A stretch of DNA of 64,000 nucleotides from Prolixibacteraceae bacterium. Lineage in GTDB: Bacteria > Bacteroidota > Bacteroidia > Bacteroidales > Prolixibacteraceae. The number at the start of each line of letters is the position of its first letter. The first letter of the stretch is position 1. The position numbers and the translations under genes were made by a program. Location of the stretch: positions 1 to 64,000 of the forward strand of contig JANQHI010000080.1 of NCBI GenBank assembly GCA_028282705.1, given 5' to 3'. The notes below the pieces were generated by a model. The model was not told the DNA's origin, did not search any database, and saw only the letters and a program-made list of their open reading frames with translations. This document shows positions 17,396 through 27,218 of the stretch, in pieces.

Positions 17396-18721
17396 TTAAT
17401 TATAAAAAATATAGTATATCTTCAACACGGGGCGAAAAGTACTATTTCTTGAACTATCGAAAACTACCCTGTCCAATGACGCCCCCATTTTTGAACTTGT
17501 TAAACCCACCAATATGCCATGTTCCACATCAAAGTGTGCATCCAACAGTTCGGAAGTTATAAAATTTGTCAGGTCATATTGGTAATATGTCTCCTCTTTA
17601 TAAACTTCATCAATAACCAAAGTTGCAGGCAATGTCCTATTGTCGTCATCTTGTAATTCAGATACAATCCTGTTTTTCTTATCTGAGTTATAGAAAACAA
17701 TTTCAGGAGTTAATGGGACATCATCATAGCTCCCTCTTACTGGTTTTAGCAATAATTCAGCTTTGACCAATACAAAATCCTTATCTGTGTTTAATAATGA
17801 AGGCAAACTTGGAAATTCTAACCTGGTAAAAATTCCTACACCTCCTTGCATATAACTTTTATTATCTGTCTGTGTTGAAGAAATGTTATCGCCACCAGCT
17901 TGTAGTACATTCAATGAAGTATTTGAGTGGTCATTCTCAATCTCATTAAAATAAATACCTCCAGTATTCAGGTTGAACTTATATTTTATTACTTTTTTTT
18001 CCAATTCTACCCTTGAGGTATGAAGCACTAAACTTACAGTTGAATCAACAGCACCAAATGATAAAATTGCTCCACCATTTGTTGCATTTTTTAAAACCAA
18101 CCCATTAAAATATTTTAAGAAACTAGGCAAGTCTTGAAGATCATTGTCATTCTCGTCTTCAGTAAATTTTTTATCAAAAAACTCTTGGGCAAGTTCGTCA
18201 GGAAGCCTTATCTCTAAATATCTGTCTCTTCCTGGCCTGGGAATAAACGTGTAGCTTCCAATTGGGTTTTCAGAATGTTTAAAAGATGATGTATTGTACA
18301 GCCTTCCATCATCATTTAATTCCATTTCTTCTTCCAACCTATATACTTCAAACGTTTGTTTTTTTAATGTATCACCATATGTTTGGTTAATATACTTAAG
18401 CCTTAATACCAGTGAATCTACTTTATCATCTTCCTCAGGAGTATAACTAGTTGGTAAGCTAAATTGCATATAGGCATTGGCATTTATTTGCCCAAAATAA
18501 CTATCAATATATTGACCTGCCATCAAAATACCAGTTTTTGATGTGGGTATTGAGTCTACCATAAGAGTAGACATCCTAACTTTATAAGTATCAACTATTG
18601 CTACAGTGGTTTCAGAGCGAATAAATTCATCCCCTATTGAAAAAGCATTTAAATCATTCTCCTCATCACAAGCCCCCAGTGCTATAATAACAATAATAAA
18701 AAGAAAAAAGAATTTATTCAT
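17396..18721 (-). CDS. DUF4270 family lipoprotein
   Basis: The 441-residue protein has a short hydrophobic leader with a lipobox (ALGAC, Cys18) followed by acidic residues, as in Bacteroidota surface-directed lipoproteins. The body matches DUF4270: SIGDEFIRSETTVAIVDTY, a GQYIDSYFGQ motif, repeated DSLVLRL-type strands, and a C-terminal DLTNFI...GILVGL region. The function of the family is unknown. It heads a two-gene operon with the FadL-like barrel. A perfect TATATTTG lies on its strand at 18890-18883 as a possible -7 element, without a clear -33 box. Confidence 0.85.
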   Translation of the reverse strand: MNKFFFLFIIVIIALGACDEENDLNAFSIGDEFIRSETTVAIVDTYKVRMSTLMVDSIPTSKTGILMAGQYIDSYFGQINANAYMQFSLPTSYTPEEDDKVDSLVLRLKYINQTYGDTLKKQTFEVYRLEEEMELNDDGRLYNTSSFKHSENPIGSYTFIPRPGRDRYLEIRLPDELAQEFFDKKFTEDENDNDLQDLPSFLKYFNGLVLKNATNGGAILSFGAVDSTVSLVLHTSRVELEKKVIKYKFNLNTGGIYFNEIENDHSNTSLNVLQAGGDNISSTQTDNKSYMQGGVGIFTRLEFPSLPSLLNTDKDFVLVKAELLLKPVRGSYDDVPLTPEIVFYNSDKKNRIVSELQDDDNRTLPATLVIDEVYKEETYYQYDLTNFITSELLDAHFDVEHGILVGLTSSKMGASLDRVVFDSSRNSTFRPVLKIYYIFYN

Positions 18722-19040
18722 TTATGCTGAATATTTAGTAATTAGAGCCCAAAAGAATACAAGAAAAACCTGAGGAGAAAGAAATATATACAAAATTGAG
18801 TATAGTATAGATGTATAGGGTGTAATTAGGGGTTTTAGATAATATTAACGAAAAGCACATATTAGAATAACGTTTAAATACGCAAATATAGACAAATAAT
18901 CCCATTTCATCTATTAATAAGACCTATTCGTCTAGTTTCCTTTTTTTACAACACAGTGACTGATAGGTTTGCGTTAGAATAGAAAATGAATTCTTAAAAA
19001 ATTCACAGAAAATTTAAAAATCAAGTAATAAAATAATTGT
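18722..19040. other. Divergent intergenic region between DUF4270 and Kelch genes
   Basis: It should hold both divergent promoters. On the plus strand, TAGGTTTG (18964-18971) fits a -7 box, with a weak TTTT 19 nt upstream. On the minus strand TATATTTG (18890-18883) fits another. No repeat or gene is seen. Confidence 0.4.
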
Positions 19041-20066
19041 ATGAAAAGCAAGGAAATCAATTTTCGAGTGGTATTGTTTGCGGTTAGTATTGCTCTTTTA
19101 GCTACTGCTTGTGGAAATAACAATGATGATGAAGAACTAGCAGGTGATTGGACAAAACAATCCACATTAAATGGTACGCCAAGGAGCGAAGCAGCAAGTT
19201 TTATGATTGGAGATAAAGCTTATGTTGGAACTGGCTTTAATGATGGGGATAGGCTAAAAAGTTTTTGGGCATATGATATAAATTCAAACAGCTGGAGCCA
19301 AATAGCAGATTTTGAAGGTTCTGCAAGGACCGGCGCAGTGGGTTTTGGAACAGATACCAAGGGTTACGTGGGCACAGGTGTAGACAAGGATGGTACTAAT
19401 CTTTCTGATTTCTATGAGTATGATCCTTCAACAAATGAATGGAAACAAATGGCAGATATGCAAAAGGCAGTTCATGGAGCCGTTGCTTTTTCTATTAACA
19501 ACAAAGGGTATGTAGGAACTGGCTACAACAAAAATGAAGGTAACAATAAAGATTTTTATGAATATAACCCATCTTCTGATAGCTGGACGTATATTTCCAA
19601 TTTCCCGGGAGAAAAAAGAAAAGAAGCTGTAGCATTTGTCCTAAATGGGAAAGGGTATATAGTTGCAGGAACAGATAACAATATCGTCCAAAACGACTTT
19701 TATGCCTATGACCCCTCAAATGGTACCTGGCAAAAACTAAGAGGGATTACAAATGAAAATGATAGCGAAAGCTATGATGATGACTACACCACAATTGCCA
19801 GGGAAAGTGCTGTTGGTTTTAGTGTAAACGGAAAAGGTTATATAGCAGGAGGAAGAAGTGGTAATCTGACAAGTACTGTTTGGGAATATGACCCTGCAAC
19901 TGACCTATGGAAAGAAAAAACGGCACTTGAAGGTTCAACACGTAGTGGCGCAGTTGCTTGGGGATATGGAAATTATGGATATGTAGCCACAGGTAGCAAT
20001 GGTAGTGTATACCTGGATGATATCTGGCGCTTTGACCCAACTGCAAAATATGATAAAAATGATTAG
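19041..20066 (+). CDS. Kelch-repeat lipoprotein
   Basis: The 341-residue protein starts with a signal peptide and lipobox (LLATACGN, Cys near residue 24) followed by acidic residues. About six Kelch repeats follow, each with a KGYVGTG- or KGYIVAG-type strand and a DFYEYDPS- or VWEYDPAT-type strand, which should form a beta-propeller at the cell surface or in the periplasm. No galactose-oxidase catalytic residues are evident. It overlaps the DUF4907 gene by 17 nt, implying joint expression. Role unknown; protein or glycan binding is possible. Confidence 0.88.
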   Translation: MKSKEINFRVVLFAVSIALLATACGNNNDDEELAGDWTKQSTLNGTPRSEAASFMIGDKAYVGTGFNDGDRLKSFWAYDINSNSWSQIADFEGSARTGAVGFGTDTKGYVGTGVDKDGTNLSDFYEYDPSTNEWKQMADMQKAVHGAVAFSINNKGYVGTGYNKNEGNNKDFYEYNPSSDSWTYISNFPGEKRKEAVAFVLNGKGYIVAGTDNNIVQNDFYAYDPSNGTWQKLRGITNENDSESYDDDYTTIARESAVGFSVNGKGYIAGGRSGNLTSTVWEYDPATDLWKEKTALEGSTRSGAVAWGYGNYGYVATGSNGSVYLDDIWRFDPTAKYDKND

Positions 20067-20400
20067 GAAATTCCTAATCCCTATTTTTGCTGTACTACTA
20101 ATAGGTGCCTTAAGCCTTTTATATAAAAATTATTATTCGCATAAAAAAAACCTGCCTGTTATAAAAGAAAATGTCATTTTAGAAACATACAGGTCGGAAA
20201 TAGGATGGGGTTATAAAATATTTAAAAATGGAAGGGTGTATATCAACCAACAATACATTCCTGTTATAAGAGGCAAAACACCTTTTGCAACAAAAGAAGA
20301 AGCAAAAAAAGTTGGAGAAGTTGTCCTTGAAAAAGTAAAAAATTCAGAAGCACCCTACATTACTGAGCAAGTTTTAGACAGCTTAAAGGTTGGCTATTAA
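20050..20400 (+). CDS. DUF4907 family membrane-anchored protein
   Basis: I choose ATG 20050 (MIKMIRKFL), giving 116 residues with one N-terminal membrane helix (about 8-25). The periplasmic part carries the DUF4907 pattern: a GWGYKIFKNGRVYINQQYIP strand pair (quoted in part as GWGYKIF and INQQYIPVI), then FATKEEAKKVGEVVLEKV. The longer frame from 19999 would lie inside the Kelch gene and is less likely. Kelch and DUF4907 genes seem to travel together in Bacteroidota, so the two may form a unit. An intrinsic terminator follows. Confidence 0.82.
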   Translation: MIKMIRKFLIPIFAVLLIGALSLLYKNYYSHKKNLPVIKENVILETYRSEIGWGYKIFKNGRVYINQQYIPVIRGKTPFATKEEAKKVGEVVLEKVKNSEAPYITEQVLDSLKVGY

Positions 20401-20420
20401 ATTAGCTTCAATATAGTTTA

Positions 20421-20449
20421 AAGGTCCTGATAAATCAGGGCCTTTTTTT
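20421..20449 (+). terminator. Intrinsic terminator after the Kelch/DUF4907 pair
   Basis: GGTCCTGA (20423-20430) pairs with TCAGGGCC (20435-20442) with one wobble and a TAAA loop, followed by seven T. It closes the two-gene operon. Confidence 0.85.
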
Positions 20450-20576
20450 ATATCTATAAATTTGTATGAATCAAAAAAAATAGCTGAAAGATCTTTTTGA
20501 AAAGCCTTTGCAATTTCACGATTCTGGTGTAATTATAATTTTTTAAGGTAAATTATCAATCTATATCACAGGCATC

Positions 20577-20606
20577 TTGATTGTTAACAAATTATTACTA
20601 ATTTTG
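20577..20606 (+). promoter_or_regulatory. Probable promoter of the EF-G2 gene
   Basis: TTG (20577-20579), preceded by C, lies 19 nt before TAATTTTG (20599-20606), an exact TAnnTTTG -7 element. Transcription should start near 20613, giving a 50-nt leader. Confidence 0.55.
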
Positions 20607-20662
20607 GTGACCTTTTTTTATTGGGAAAAATAAAAAATCAGTAATCAAAAAGTTATATAAAA

Positions 20663-22816
20663 ATGAAAGTCTTTAAAACCGATCAAATCCGGAATATCTC
20701 GTTAATTGGGAATGCTGGCAGTGGAAAAACCACCCTTGCAGAAGCCATGCTTTTCGAGGGTGGAGTAATCAACAGAAGAGGTGAAGTCACCAGTAAAAAT
20801 ACTGTTTCAGACTATCACCCAATAGAACAAGAATTTGGGAACTCCGTTTATTCGTCGATACTTTATACAGAATTCAACGATAAAAAGATAAACATTCTCG
20901 ATACTCCAGGGATGGATGATATGTGTGGAAGTATTGTTTCTTCTTTGGAGGTAACAGGCTTAGGGTTAATGGCCATCAATGCTTCAAACGGGGTTGAGGC
21001 CGGAACAGAAGCAGCAGGCCGCCATGCTGAATCTACAAACACCCCACTGGTGATTGTTTTCAACCAACTTGACCACGACAATTCAAATTTCGATAAATCA
21101 TTAGAACAATGTAAAGCAACATTTGGGAACAAAGTTACTGTTGTGCAGTACCCTCTTGATGCAGGCCCAAACTTTACATCCATCATTGATGTACTTAAAA
21201 TGAAAATGTTTAAGTTTGGGGCTGATGGTAAAGTTGAGGTCCTTGATATTCCTGATGCAGAACTGGACAAAGCCACTGAATTACAAAATGAGCTCATTGA
21301 AATGGCTGCCGAGAATGAAGAGGAATTAATGGAACTCTATTTTGATAAAGGCACCCTTACTGAAGATGAAATGCGCAAAGGGATGAAATTGGGTATGCTT
21401 CAGCGCGACCTTTTCCCTGTATTTTGTACCTGTGCCAAAAAGAATATTGGTGTATCCAGGTTAATGGAGTTCATTTCCAACATTGCTCCTGCTCCAAATG
21501 AAATGCCACAAAGAAAAATTGTTGAAGGTAAAGAAGTAAAAATGGATGAAAATGAACCTGCTTCATTTTTCGTTTTTAAAACTACCATAGAATCTCATGT
21601 TGGCGAGATTACCTATTTCAAGGTTATGTCAGGAAAGATTACTGAAGGTTTAGACCTGATCAACACAAAAACGGGCAATAAGGAACGCTTGTCCCAACTG
21701 TTTGTTTCTTATGGAAAAAACAGGGAAAAAGTACCCGAAATGGTTGCTGGTGACATAGGCTGCACAGTAAAATTAAAAGACACTAAATACAATGCAACAC
21801 TTTCAGAAAAGGGTGTTGAAACAAAATTTGTGGATATCAAATTCCCTGGGTCAAGGATAAATGCAGCCATTAAAGCTGTTAATGACTCTGATGACGAAAA
21901 AGTTGGAGAAATACTGAACCGCATAAAATATGAAGACCCAACTTACCAGGTTGAATATTCAAAAGAACTAAAGCAACTAATTATCAATGGGCAAGGAGAA
22001 TACCACCTGAATACTTTAAAGTGGTTCTTTGACAATGTCCATAAAATTGATATTGAGTTCTTATTACCAAAAATCCCTTACAGGGAAACTATTACAAAAG
22101 CTGCACAGGCCGATTACCGCCACAAAAAACAATCAGGTGGTGCAGGCCAGTTTGGCGAGGTACATATGATCATTGAACCTTATGAAGAAGGTGCTGAACC
22201 TAAAAAAGTTTTCCACTTTGATGGGAAAGAACAAAAATTATCTGTACGTGATGTACAGGAGCATCCACTTGCATGGGGAGGTAAACTGATTTTCTGTAAT
22301 TGTATTGTTGGAGGTTCAATTGATGCACGTTTTATGCCTGCCATCCTAAAAGGTATCATGGAAAAAATGGAAGAAGGACCACTTACAGGTTCTTATGCAC
22401 GTGATATTATTGTATATGTTTATGATGGTAAAATGCACCCTGTTGATTCAAATGAAATTTCATTTAAGCTGGCAGGGCGTAATGCATTTAGCATGGCATT
22501 TAAAAATGCAGGCCCAAAAATCCTGGAACCAATTTATGATTTTAATGTTTGGGTACCATCAGAAAGGATGGGTGATGTTATGAGCGACCTTCAGGGAAGG
22601 CGTGCCCTCATCATGGGGATGGGCTCTGAAAAAGGGTTTGAAAAGATCACTGCTAAAGTCCCATTAAAAGAAATGAATAAGTACAGTACATCATTAAGTT
22701 CGTTAACTGGTGGGCGTGGTTTATTTACAATTGACTTTGCAGAGTATGAGAAAGTACCTGCTGACGTTCAGGATGAACTGCTTAAAGCATACGAAAAAGA
22801 ACAAGAAGAAGAATAA
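20663..22816 (+). CDS. Elongation factor G paralogue (EF-G2) with altered GTPase motifs
   Basis: The 717-residue protein keeps the five-domain EF-G plan, but its GTPase signatures are altered. The P-loop is GNAGSGKTT rather than AHVDHGKTT. Switch I reads EQEFGNSV in place of ERGITI. Switch II is DTPGMDD, with Met84 at the catalytic histidine position. The base-recognition motif is NQLD instead of NKxD. Domain IV (KKQSGGAGQFGEV) and domain V (GRRALIMGM) are well conserved, so ribosome binding is likely. Work on Bacteroides EF-G2 describes a paralogue that supports translation without GTP hydrolysis under starvation; equivalence here is inferred. It is monocistronic, between a promoter and a terminator. 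Confidence 0.92.
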   Translation: MKVFKTDQIRNISLIGNAGSGKTTLAEAMLFEGGVINRRGEVTSKNTVSDYHPIEQEFGNSVYSSILYTEFNDKKINILDTPGMDDMCGSIVSSLEVTGLGLMAINASNGVEAGTEAAGRHAESTNTPLVIVFNQLDHDNSNFDKSLEQCKATFGNKVTVVQYPLDAGPNFTSIIDVLKMKMFKFGADGKVEVLDIPDAELDKATELQNELIEMAAENEEELMELYFDKGTLTEDEMRKGMKLGMLQRDLFPVFCTCAKKNIGVSRLMEFISNIAPAPNEMPQRKIVEGKEVKMDENEPASFFVFKTTIESHVGEITYFKVMSGKITEGLDLINTKTGNKERLSQLFVSYGKNREKVPEMVAGDIGCTVKLKDTKYNATLSEKGVETKFVDIKFPGSRINAAIKAVNDSDDEKVGEILNRIKYEDPTYQVEYSKELKQLIINGQGEYHLNTLKWFFDNVHKIDIEFLLPKIPYRETITKAAQADYRHKKQSGGAGQFGEVHMIIEPYEEGAEPKKVFHFDGKEQKLSVRDVQEHPLAWGGKLIFCNCIVGGSIDARFMPAILKGIMEKMEEGPLTGSYARDIIVYVYDGKMHPVDSNEISFKLAGRNAFSMAFKNAGPKILEPIYDFNVWVPSERMGDVMSDLQGRRALIMGMGSEKGFEKITAKVPLKEMNKYSTSLSSLTGGRGLFTIDFAEYEKVPADVQDELLKAYEKEQEEE

Positions 22817-22844
22817 TCAACAATTCTTTATTACTAAGGATATG

Positions 22845-22875
22845 AAAAGCTCAGGCAATAGCCTGGGCTTTTTTA
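22845..22875 (+). terminator. Intrinsic terminator of the EF-G2 gene
   Basis: AGCTCAGGC (22848-22856) pairs with GCCTGGGCT (22861-22869) with one wobble and an AATA loop, followed by a T-run. Confidence 0.85.
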
Positions 22876-23017
22876 TTTCAAATAATTGATCATCAATATA
22901 GCTTAATCCACGTATTAGAAATAAAATTAGTAATCGTCCCTATAAAAAGAAAAGTAAATATATGCCCTAAAAAATAAGGTCATTAAAGATATTGAAACAT
23001 TATTTGAAGAATCATTG

Positions 23018-24325
23018 CTACTTTTTTTCCCTAATCAGATGGAAAAATCCATGAGCCCACCTTTTTTTATCATCTCTCCCCAGCCCTTCAATTACATAAT
23101 AATAAACACCTGGGCTTGCAGGCCTACCACCCATTCTCCCGTCCCAGATTGATTGGGAAACAGTATTCTCAAAACCCTGTACATTGTTGTTCTCCCATGA
23201 ATGGACTACCCTACCCCAACGATTAAATAACTGTACCCTGATCTCTTTCATTGACCAAAAATGAACCACAAATTCATCATTGTCGCCATCACCATTTGGG
23301 GTAAAGAAATTGGGCACATCAACAAATGAAGAATCAACCTTAATATAGTCCTCCAGGTAGGAGGTATCAGTGCAGGTATGGAACTCAGACCTCTTTTTAG
23401 CCACCAGTTTAACCATATACTCACCCGTATTTTCGTAAGTAAAGACAGGGCTTTCATTATAGGCATATTCCATTATGCTATCAATAGGTGCTGAACTATT
23501 TTCTGCCTCCCTTTTTATGTCATTAATATCCCTGAAAAAGAACCATTCATATTCATCAGCATCACTATTTTCTGATGTATTAGTGAAAATAACCTCTAAT
23601 GGGGCTTCCCCTTCTGTTGGGTCAATAATAAAGCTTGCTTTTGGCACAATTGACTCATATAATACCTTTATGCTTGCCTCACATCCAAAACGGTCATAAA
23701 CAACATAGTCATATTCTGTATCCTGATAAGGAGGCTCATCAATTTGTGGTGTATTTATCCTTGAAATAATTTCTTCTCCCTTCTTCCACATCACCTGTAT
23801 ATCCTTAAATAAGGAAACTTCAGAATTATCAGCAAGGTCATAATATTTCAAATCAGCTGAGGTGAATGTGCCTTCCATTTGAAAATATTTACAATTTGAT
23901 TCTGTAACAGAACCAGCCACTTCAAACCAGCTGTTCATAACCCATGCCCTGTATGTTTCAACAGTAGCCCCTTGTGTTATGGTAACCTGGTAGCAGCCAT
24001 CATCAAGCCCTGAAATGGAGGAAACCATATTTTCTGTACTTTCAGAAAAGTAAAACTCAAATGAGGCTGATAGGTTACTGTATTTCTGCCATTCAAAAGT
24101 TTTAGTTCCTCCAATGGTTGTTTCAACAGATAAGCTCCCTTCCGGGAAATCTTTTTCAGTGCAAAAAATAAACATATTATCTATTTCTGAGAATACAGGA
24201 TACTGTGTCTGGCCTGTAAAAACTGATCCTGGTGCAGATAATTGTGCTTGAGAAGCAAATCCCCAAAAAACAAGTACACTTAAACTAAATATCTTTTTCA
24301 AAAATCGAAAATTCATTGTCACCAT
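23018..24325 (-). CDS. Secreted PKD-domain protein with type IX secretion C-terminal signal (gliding-motility CHU_C type)
   Basis: The 435 residues begin with a signal peptide (FLKKIFSLSVLVFWGF then ASQAQ); the start is Met1 or Met4. A PKD-like domain lies near residues 230-325 (PTEGEAPLEVIFTNTS). The last 90 residues are a type B T9SS sorting domain: FTPNGDGDNDEF, LFNRWGRVV, IWDGRMGGRPASPGVYYYV. The protein should be exported to the cell surface by a type IX system, whose genes are not in this window. Function of the body is unknown; adhesion is common for such proteins. Confidence 0.88.
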   Translation of the reverse strand: MVTMNFRFLKKIFSLSVLVFWGFASQAQLSAPGSVFTGQTQYPVFSEIDNMFIFCTEKDFPEGSLSVETTIGGTKTFEWQKYSNLSASFEFYFSESTENMVSSISGLDDGCYQVTITQGATVETYRAWVMNSWFEVAGSVTESNCKYFQMEGTFTSADLKYYDLADNSEVSLFKDIQVMWKKGEEIISRINTPQIDEPPYQDTEYDYVVYDRFGCEASIKVLYESIVPKASFIIDPTEGEAPLEVIFTNTSENSDADEYEWFFFRDINDIKREAENSSAPIDSIMEYAYNESPVFTYENTGEYMVKLVAKKRSEFHTCTDTSYLEDYIKVDSSFVDVPNFFTPNGDGDNDEFVVHFWSMKEIRVQLFNRWGRVVHSWENNNVQGFENTVSQSIWDGRMGGRPASPGVYYYVIEGLGRDDKKRWAHGFFHLIREKK

Positions 24326-24748
24326 TTTATGAATTACAATATTAACGTATAATTTTTATTTAATTGCCTTTAAGTACTGACAGACTGTTTAAATTTTATT
24401 TTTTAGATATATTATTAAGTATTTTTTATCAATTCAAGGTGAAATTTTTGTGAAATGACCAGAGGGAATTCGTGAATTCCTTTAAAAACAAACAATAAAT
24501 GAACAATAGCACCAGCTATTTAAGAAAATTTCAACGTAAAAGTGGTGAAAAAGACAATTAAATAGGATGAATGGATAATTTTTAAACAGCCTCTGAATTC
24601 TTAGCCAAATTTTAAACTTGGGTTGAATAGGATAAATAGCCTGAAATCCTAGCTTCAATCCCAAATTTGTTAATAAAAGCCTTCCTAATTTACCCTAAAA
24701 CCAAACAACAAGCTTTATTTTTGTTTTTCTAAACTGAAAAGAGAAAGA
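24326..24748. other. Non-coding gap before the helicase gene
   Basis: No gene is supported. It contains GGAATTC-GT-GAATTCC, a perfect 7-bp palindrome (24465-24480). A perfect -7 element, TATTTTTG (24716-24723), lies 25 nt before the helicase start, with no TTTG at the usual distance. Confidence 0.5.
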
Positions 24749-27064
24749 GTGTTTGATTATTTAGATGAATTAAATCCTGCTCAAAAAGAGGCTGTTGTGA
24801 ATACAGAGGGACCATCATTGGTTATTGCAGGTGCAGGATCGGGGAAGACAAGGGTGCTAACTTATAGGATTGCCCACCTCCTGAAACAAGGAGCCAGGCC
24901 TTCAACCATCCTGGCACTTACTTTTACAAACAAGGCAGCCCGCGAAATGAAAAACAGGATTGCCCAGGTCGTTGGTGAAAATGCTGCGCGCTATTTATGG
25001 ATGGGTACATTCCACTCCATTTTTGCACGCATTTTACGCACAGAACACGAAATCCTTGGTTATCCTTCAAACTATACTATCTATGACAGTGCTGATTCAA
25101 AAAGCCTCATAAAAACAATTATCAAAGACTTTCAGCTTGACGATAAAGTATATAAACCTGGGGTAGTTTCAGGCAGGATTTCAATGGCAAAAAACAACCT
25201 GGTTACACCTGTTGCTTATGCCGAAAATGCTGAATTAAGGCAATTTGATAAAAGCATCAGGATGCCCCGCATTATTGAAATCTATAAAGAATATACAAAA
25301 CGTTGCTTTCTTTCTGGAGCTATGGATTTTGATGACCTGCTCCTGAAGACCAACATCCTTTTCAGGGATCATGAAGAAACCTTAAAAAAATACCAGGAAC
25401 GTTTTGATTATGTGTTGGTTGACGAGTACCAGGACACAAATTATGCCCAATACCTGATCATTAAAAAACTGGCTGCCATGCATAACAACATATGTGTGGT
25501 TGGTGATGATGCCCAAAGTATTTATTCATTCAGGGGAGCCAGGATTGAAAATATACTTAACTTCAAAAAAGATTACCCATCCCATAAAATATTCAAGCTT
25601 GAACAGAATTACAGGTCAACCCAAACCATTGTAAATGCTGCCAACAGCATCATTGAAAAAAACAAAAGGCAAATTCCAAAAAAAGTCTTTTCAAAACAGG
25701 AAAAAGGGAACCTGATCAAAGTATTGTCAGCACTCACTGATAATGAAGAAGGGTTCATGGTTGCAAATGAAATTTCGGAAACCCAGTTGCGCGACCATTA
25801 CATGTATGAAGACTATGCAATCCTTTACAGGACCAATGCACAATCAAGGGTTTTTGAAGAGTCATTACGAAAAAGGAATATCCCTTATAAGATTTATGGT
25901 GGGCTCTCCTTCTACCAGCGCAAAGAGATCAAAGATTTATTGGCTTATTTTAGGATGGTGGTTAACCCTGCTGATAATGAAGCCTTAAAAAGGATCATTA
26001 ACTTCCCTGCGCGTGGGATTGGGGTTACAACCCTTTCTAAACTGGAAAAAGCTTCAAGTGAGAATGGGGTATCTATCTGGGCTATAACAGAACAGCTTCC
26101 TGAGGTAAACCATGCCTTGTTAAATAAGGGGACTATTTCAAAAATTGAAGGATTTAAAGCCCTTATCAAAACTTTCAGGAAACAAGCTGGAAGTGCTGAT
26201 GCTTTTGAGTTAGCAATTACTATTGCAGAAAAATCAGGTATACTAAAAGGTTTGTATAATGACAAGTCTCCTGAAGGGTTAAGCCGTTTTGAAAACATCC
26301 AGGAGCTATTGAATGCCATCCAGGAATTTACCATCTCAGGCAGGGAAGAAGGGCAGCCAAACCAGCTTTCAAACTACATGGAAGAAGTTTCATTGTTGAC
26401 TGATATGGACAATGAAAAACCAGAAGACAACAATAAGGTTTCACTTATGACAGTCCATTCTGCTAAAGGGTTGGAATTCAAAAATGTGTTTGTAGTAGGG
26501 CTTGAAGAGAACCTTTTCCCCTCTAACCAATCGAGGCAGAAAAAATCAGAAGAAGATTTTGAGGAAGAGCGCAGGTTATTTTATGTGGCAGTAACAAGGG
26601 CAAAAGCCAATGCCTACCTGTCATTTGCCCTTCAGCGCTATAAATGGGGGAAACTTGAATTTTGTACCCCCAGCCGTTTTTTGGAGGAAGTAGACAAAGA
26701 ATTTGTTGACATGACCCTGGCTCAACAAAAACATAGCACTTCTGGCAATAACTTTGATTTTAATAATACTGCCCAGGAGCCTTCAACAAACAGGAAGCCT
26801 AAAATAAATCCTTTGGCAGGGCAAAACATTTTGAACAGAAAACTCGTTAAACTGAACGATAACACACAGGGCTCACAACAATTCCAGGGTGACGACCCAT
26901 CAGGAATACAACCTGGGATGACTGTTGAACACCAACGTTTTGGGATAGGGAAAGTATTAAAAATTGAAGGAATCTCACCAAACCTGAAAGCAACAGTATT
27001 TTTTCAAACAGCAGGGCAAAAGCAACTTTTATTAAAATTTGCCAAACTTAAAATTGTTTCATAG
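24749..27064 (+). CDS. ATP-dependent DNA helicase, UvrD/PcrA family
   Basis: A 771-residue superfamily 1A helicase that unwinds DNA 3' to 5' in repair and replication restart. All the motifs are present: Q motif LNPAQKEAV, Walker A GAGSGKTRVL, motif Ia TFTNKAAREMKNR, Walker B VDEYQDTN, motif III GDDAQSIYSFRGA, motif IV QNYRSTQTI, motif V TVHSAKGLEF and motif VI VAVTRAKANAYL. The C-terminus has the PcrA-like tail ending in GMTVEHQRFGIGKVLKIEG, which contacts RNA polymerase in PcrA. The start is GTG; no ATG fits the family alignment at LDELNPAQ. Confidence 0.95.
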   Translation: MFDYLDELNPAQKEAVVNTEGPSLVIAGAGSGKTRVLTYRIAHLLKQGARPSTILALTFTNKAAREMKNRIAQVVGENAARYLWMGTFHSIFARILRTEHEILGYPSNYTIYDSADSKSLIKTIIKDFQLDDKVYKPGVVSGRISMAKNNLVTPVAYAENAELRQFDKSIRMPRIIEIYKEYTKRCFLSGAMDFDDLLLKTNILFRDHEETLKKYQERFDYVLVDEYQDTNYAQYLIIKKLAAMHNNICVVGDDAQSIYSFRGARIENILNFKKDYPSHKIFKLEQNYRSTQTIVNAANSIIEKNKRQIPKKVFSKQEKGNLIKVLSALTDNEEGFMVANEISETQLRDHYMYEDYAILYRTNAQSRVFEESLRKRNIPYKIYGGLSFYQRKEIKDLLAYFRMVVNPADNEALKRIINFPARGIGVTTLSKLEKASSENGVSIWAITEQLPEVNHALLNKGTISKIEGFKALIKTFRKQAGSADAFELAITIAEKSGILKGLYNDKSPEGLSRFENIQELLNAIQEFTISGREEGQPNQLSNYMEEVSLLTDMDNEKPEDNNKVSLMTVHSAKGLEFKNVFVVGLEENLFPSNQSRQKKSEEDFEEERRLFYVAVTRAKANAYLSFALQRYKWGKLEFCTPSRFLEEVDKEFVDMTLAQQKHSTSGNNFDFNNTAQEPSTNRKPKINPLAGQNILNRKLVKLNDNTQGSQQFQGDDPSGIQPGMTVEHQRFGIGKVLKIEGISPNLKATVFFQTAGQKQLLLKFAKLKIVS

Positions 27065-27105
27065 GGCTGATTAAGAAGTATTTTTGTTTTTATATATTGG
27101 AAAAT

Positions 27106-27136
27106 ATTGTGGAATTGAATGATTTCATTAGATTTG
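27106..27136 (+). promoter_or_regulatory. Possible promoter of the DUF4290-murA pair
   Basis: ATTG (27106-27109) lies 19 nt before TAGATTTG (27129-27136), an exact -7 match with a 3/4 -33 match. It would give a leader of about 75 nt before the DUF4290 ATG. Confidence 0.45.
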
Positions 27137-27218
27137 TAGCTGATTTTATACTTCTAATTGGAATCTAACTTATTGCCTTAGTTTTATTTAGAATCAAAAA
27201 AATACACAAATTCTTTAA

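Noticed and set aside
24482-24664. 60-codon minus-strand frame before the helicase gene
   Set aside because: Phe/Leu/Ile-rich chance frame in non-coding AT-rich DNA.
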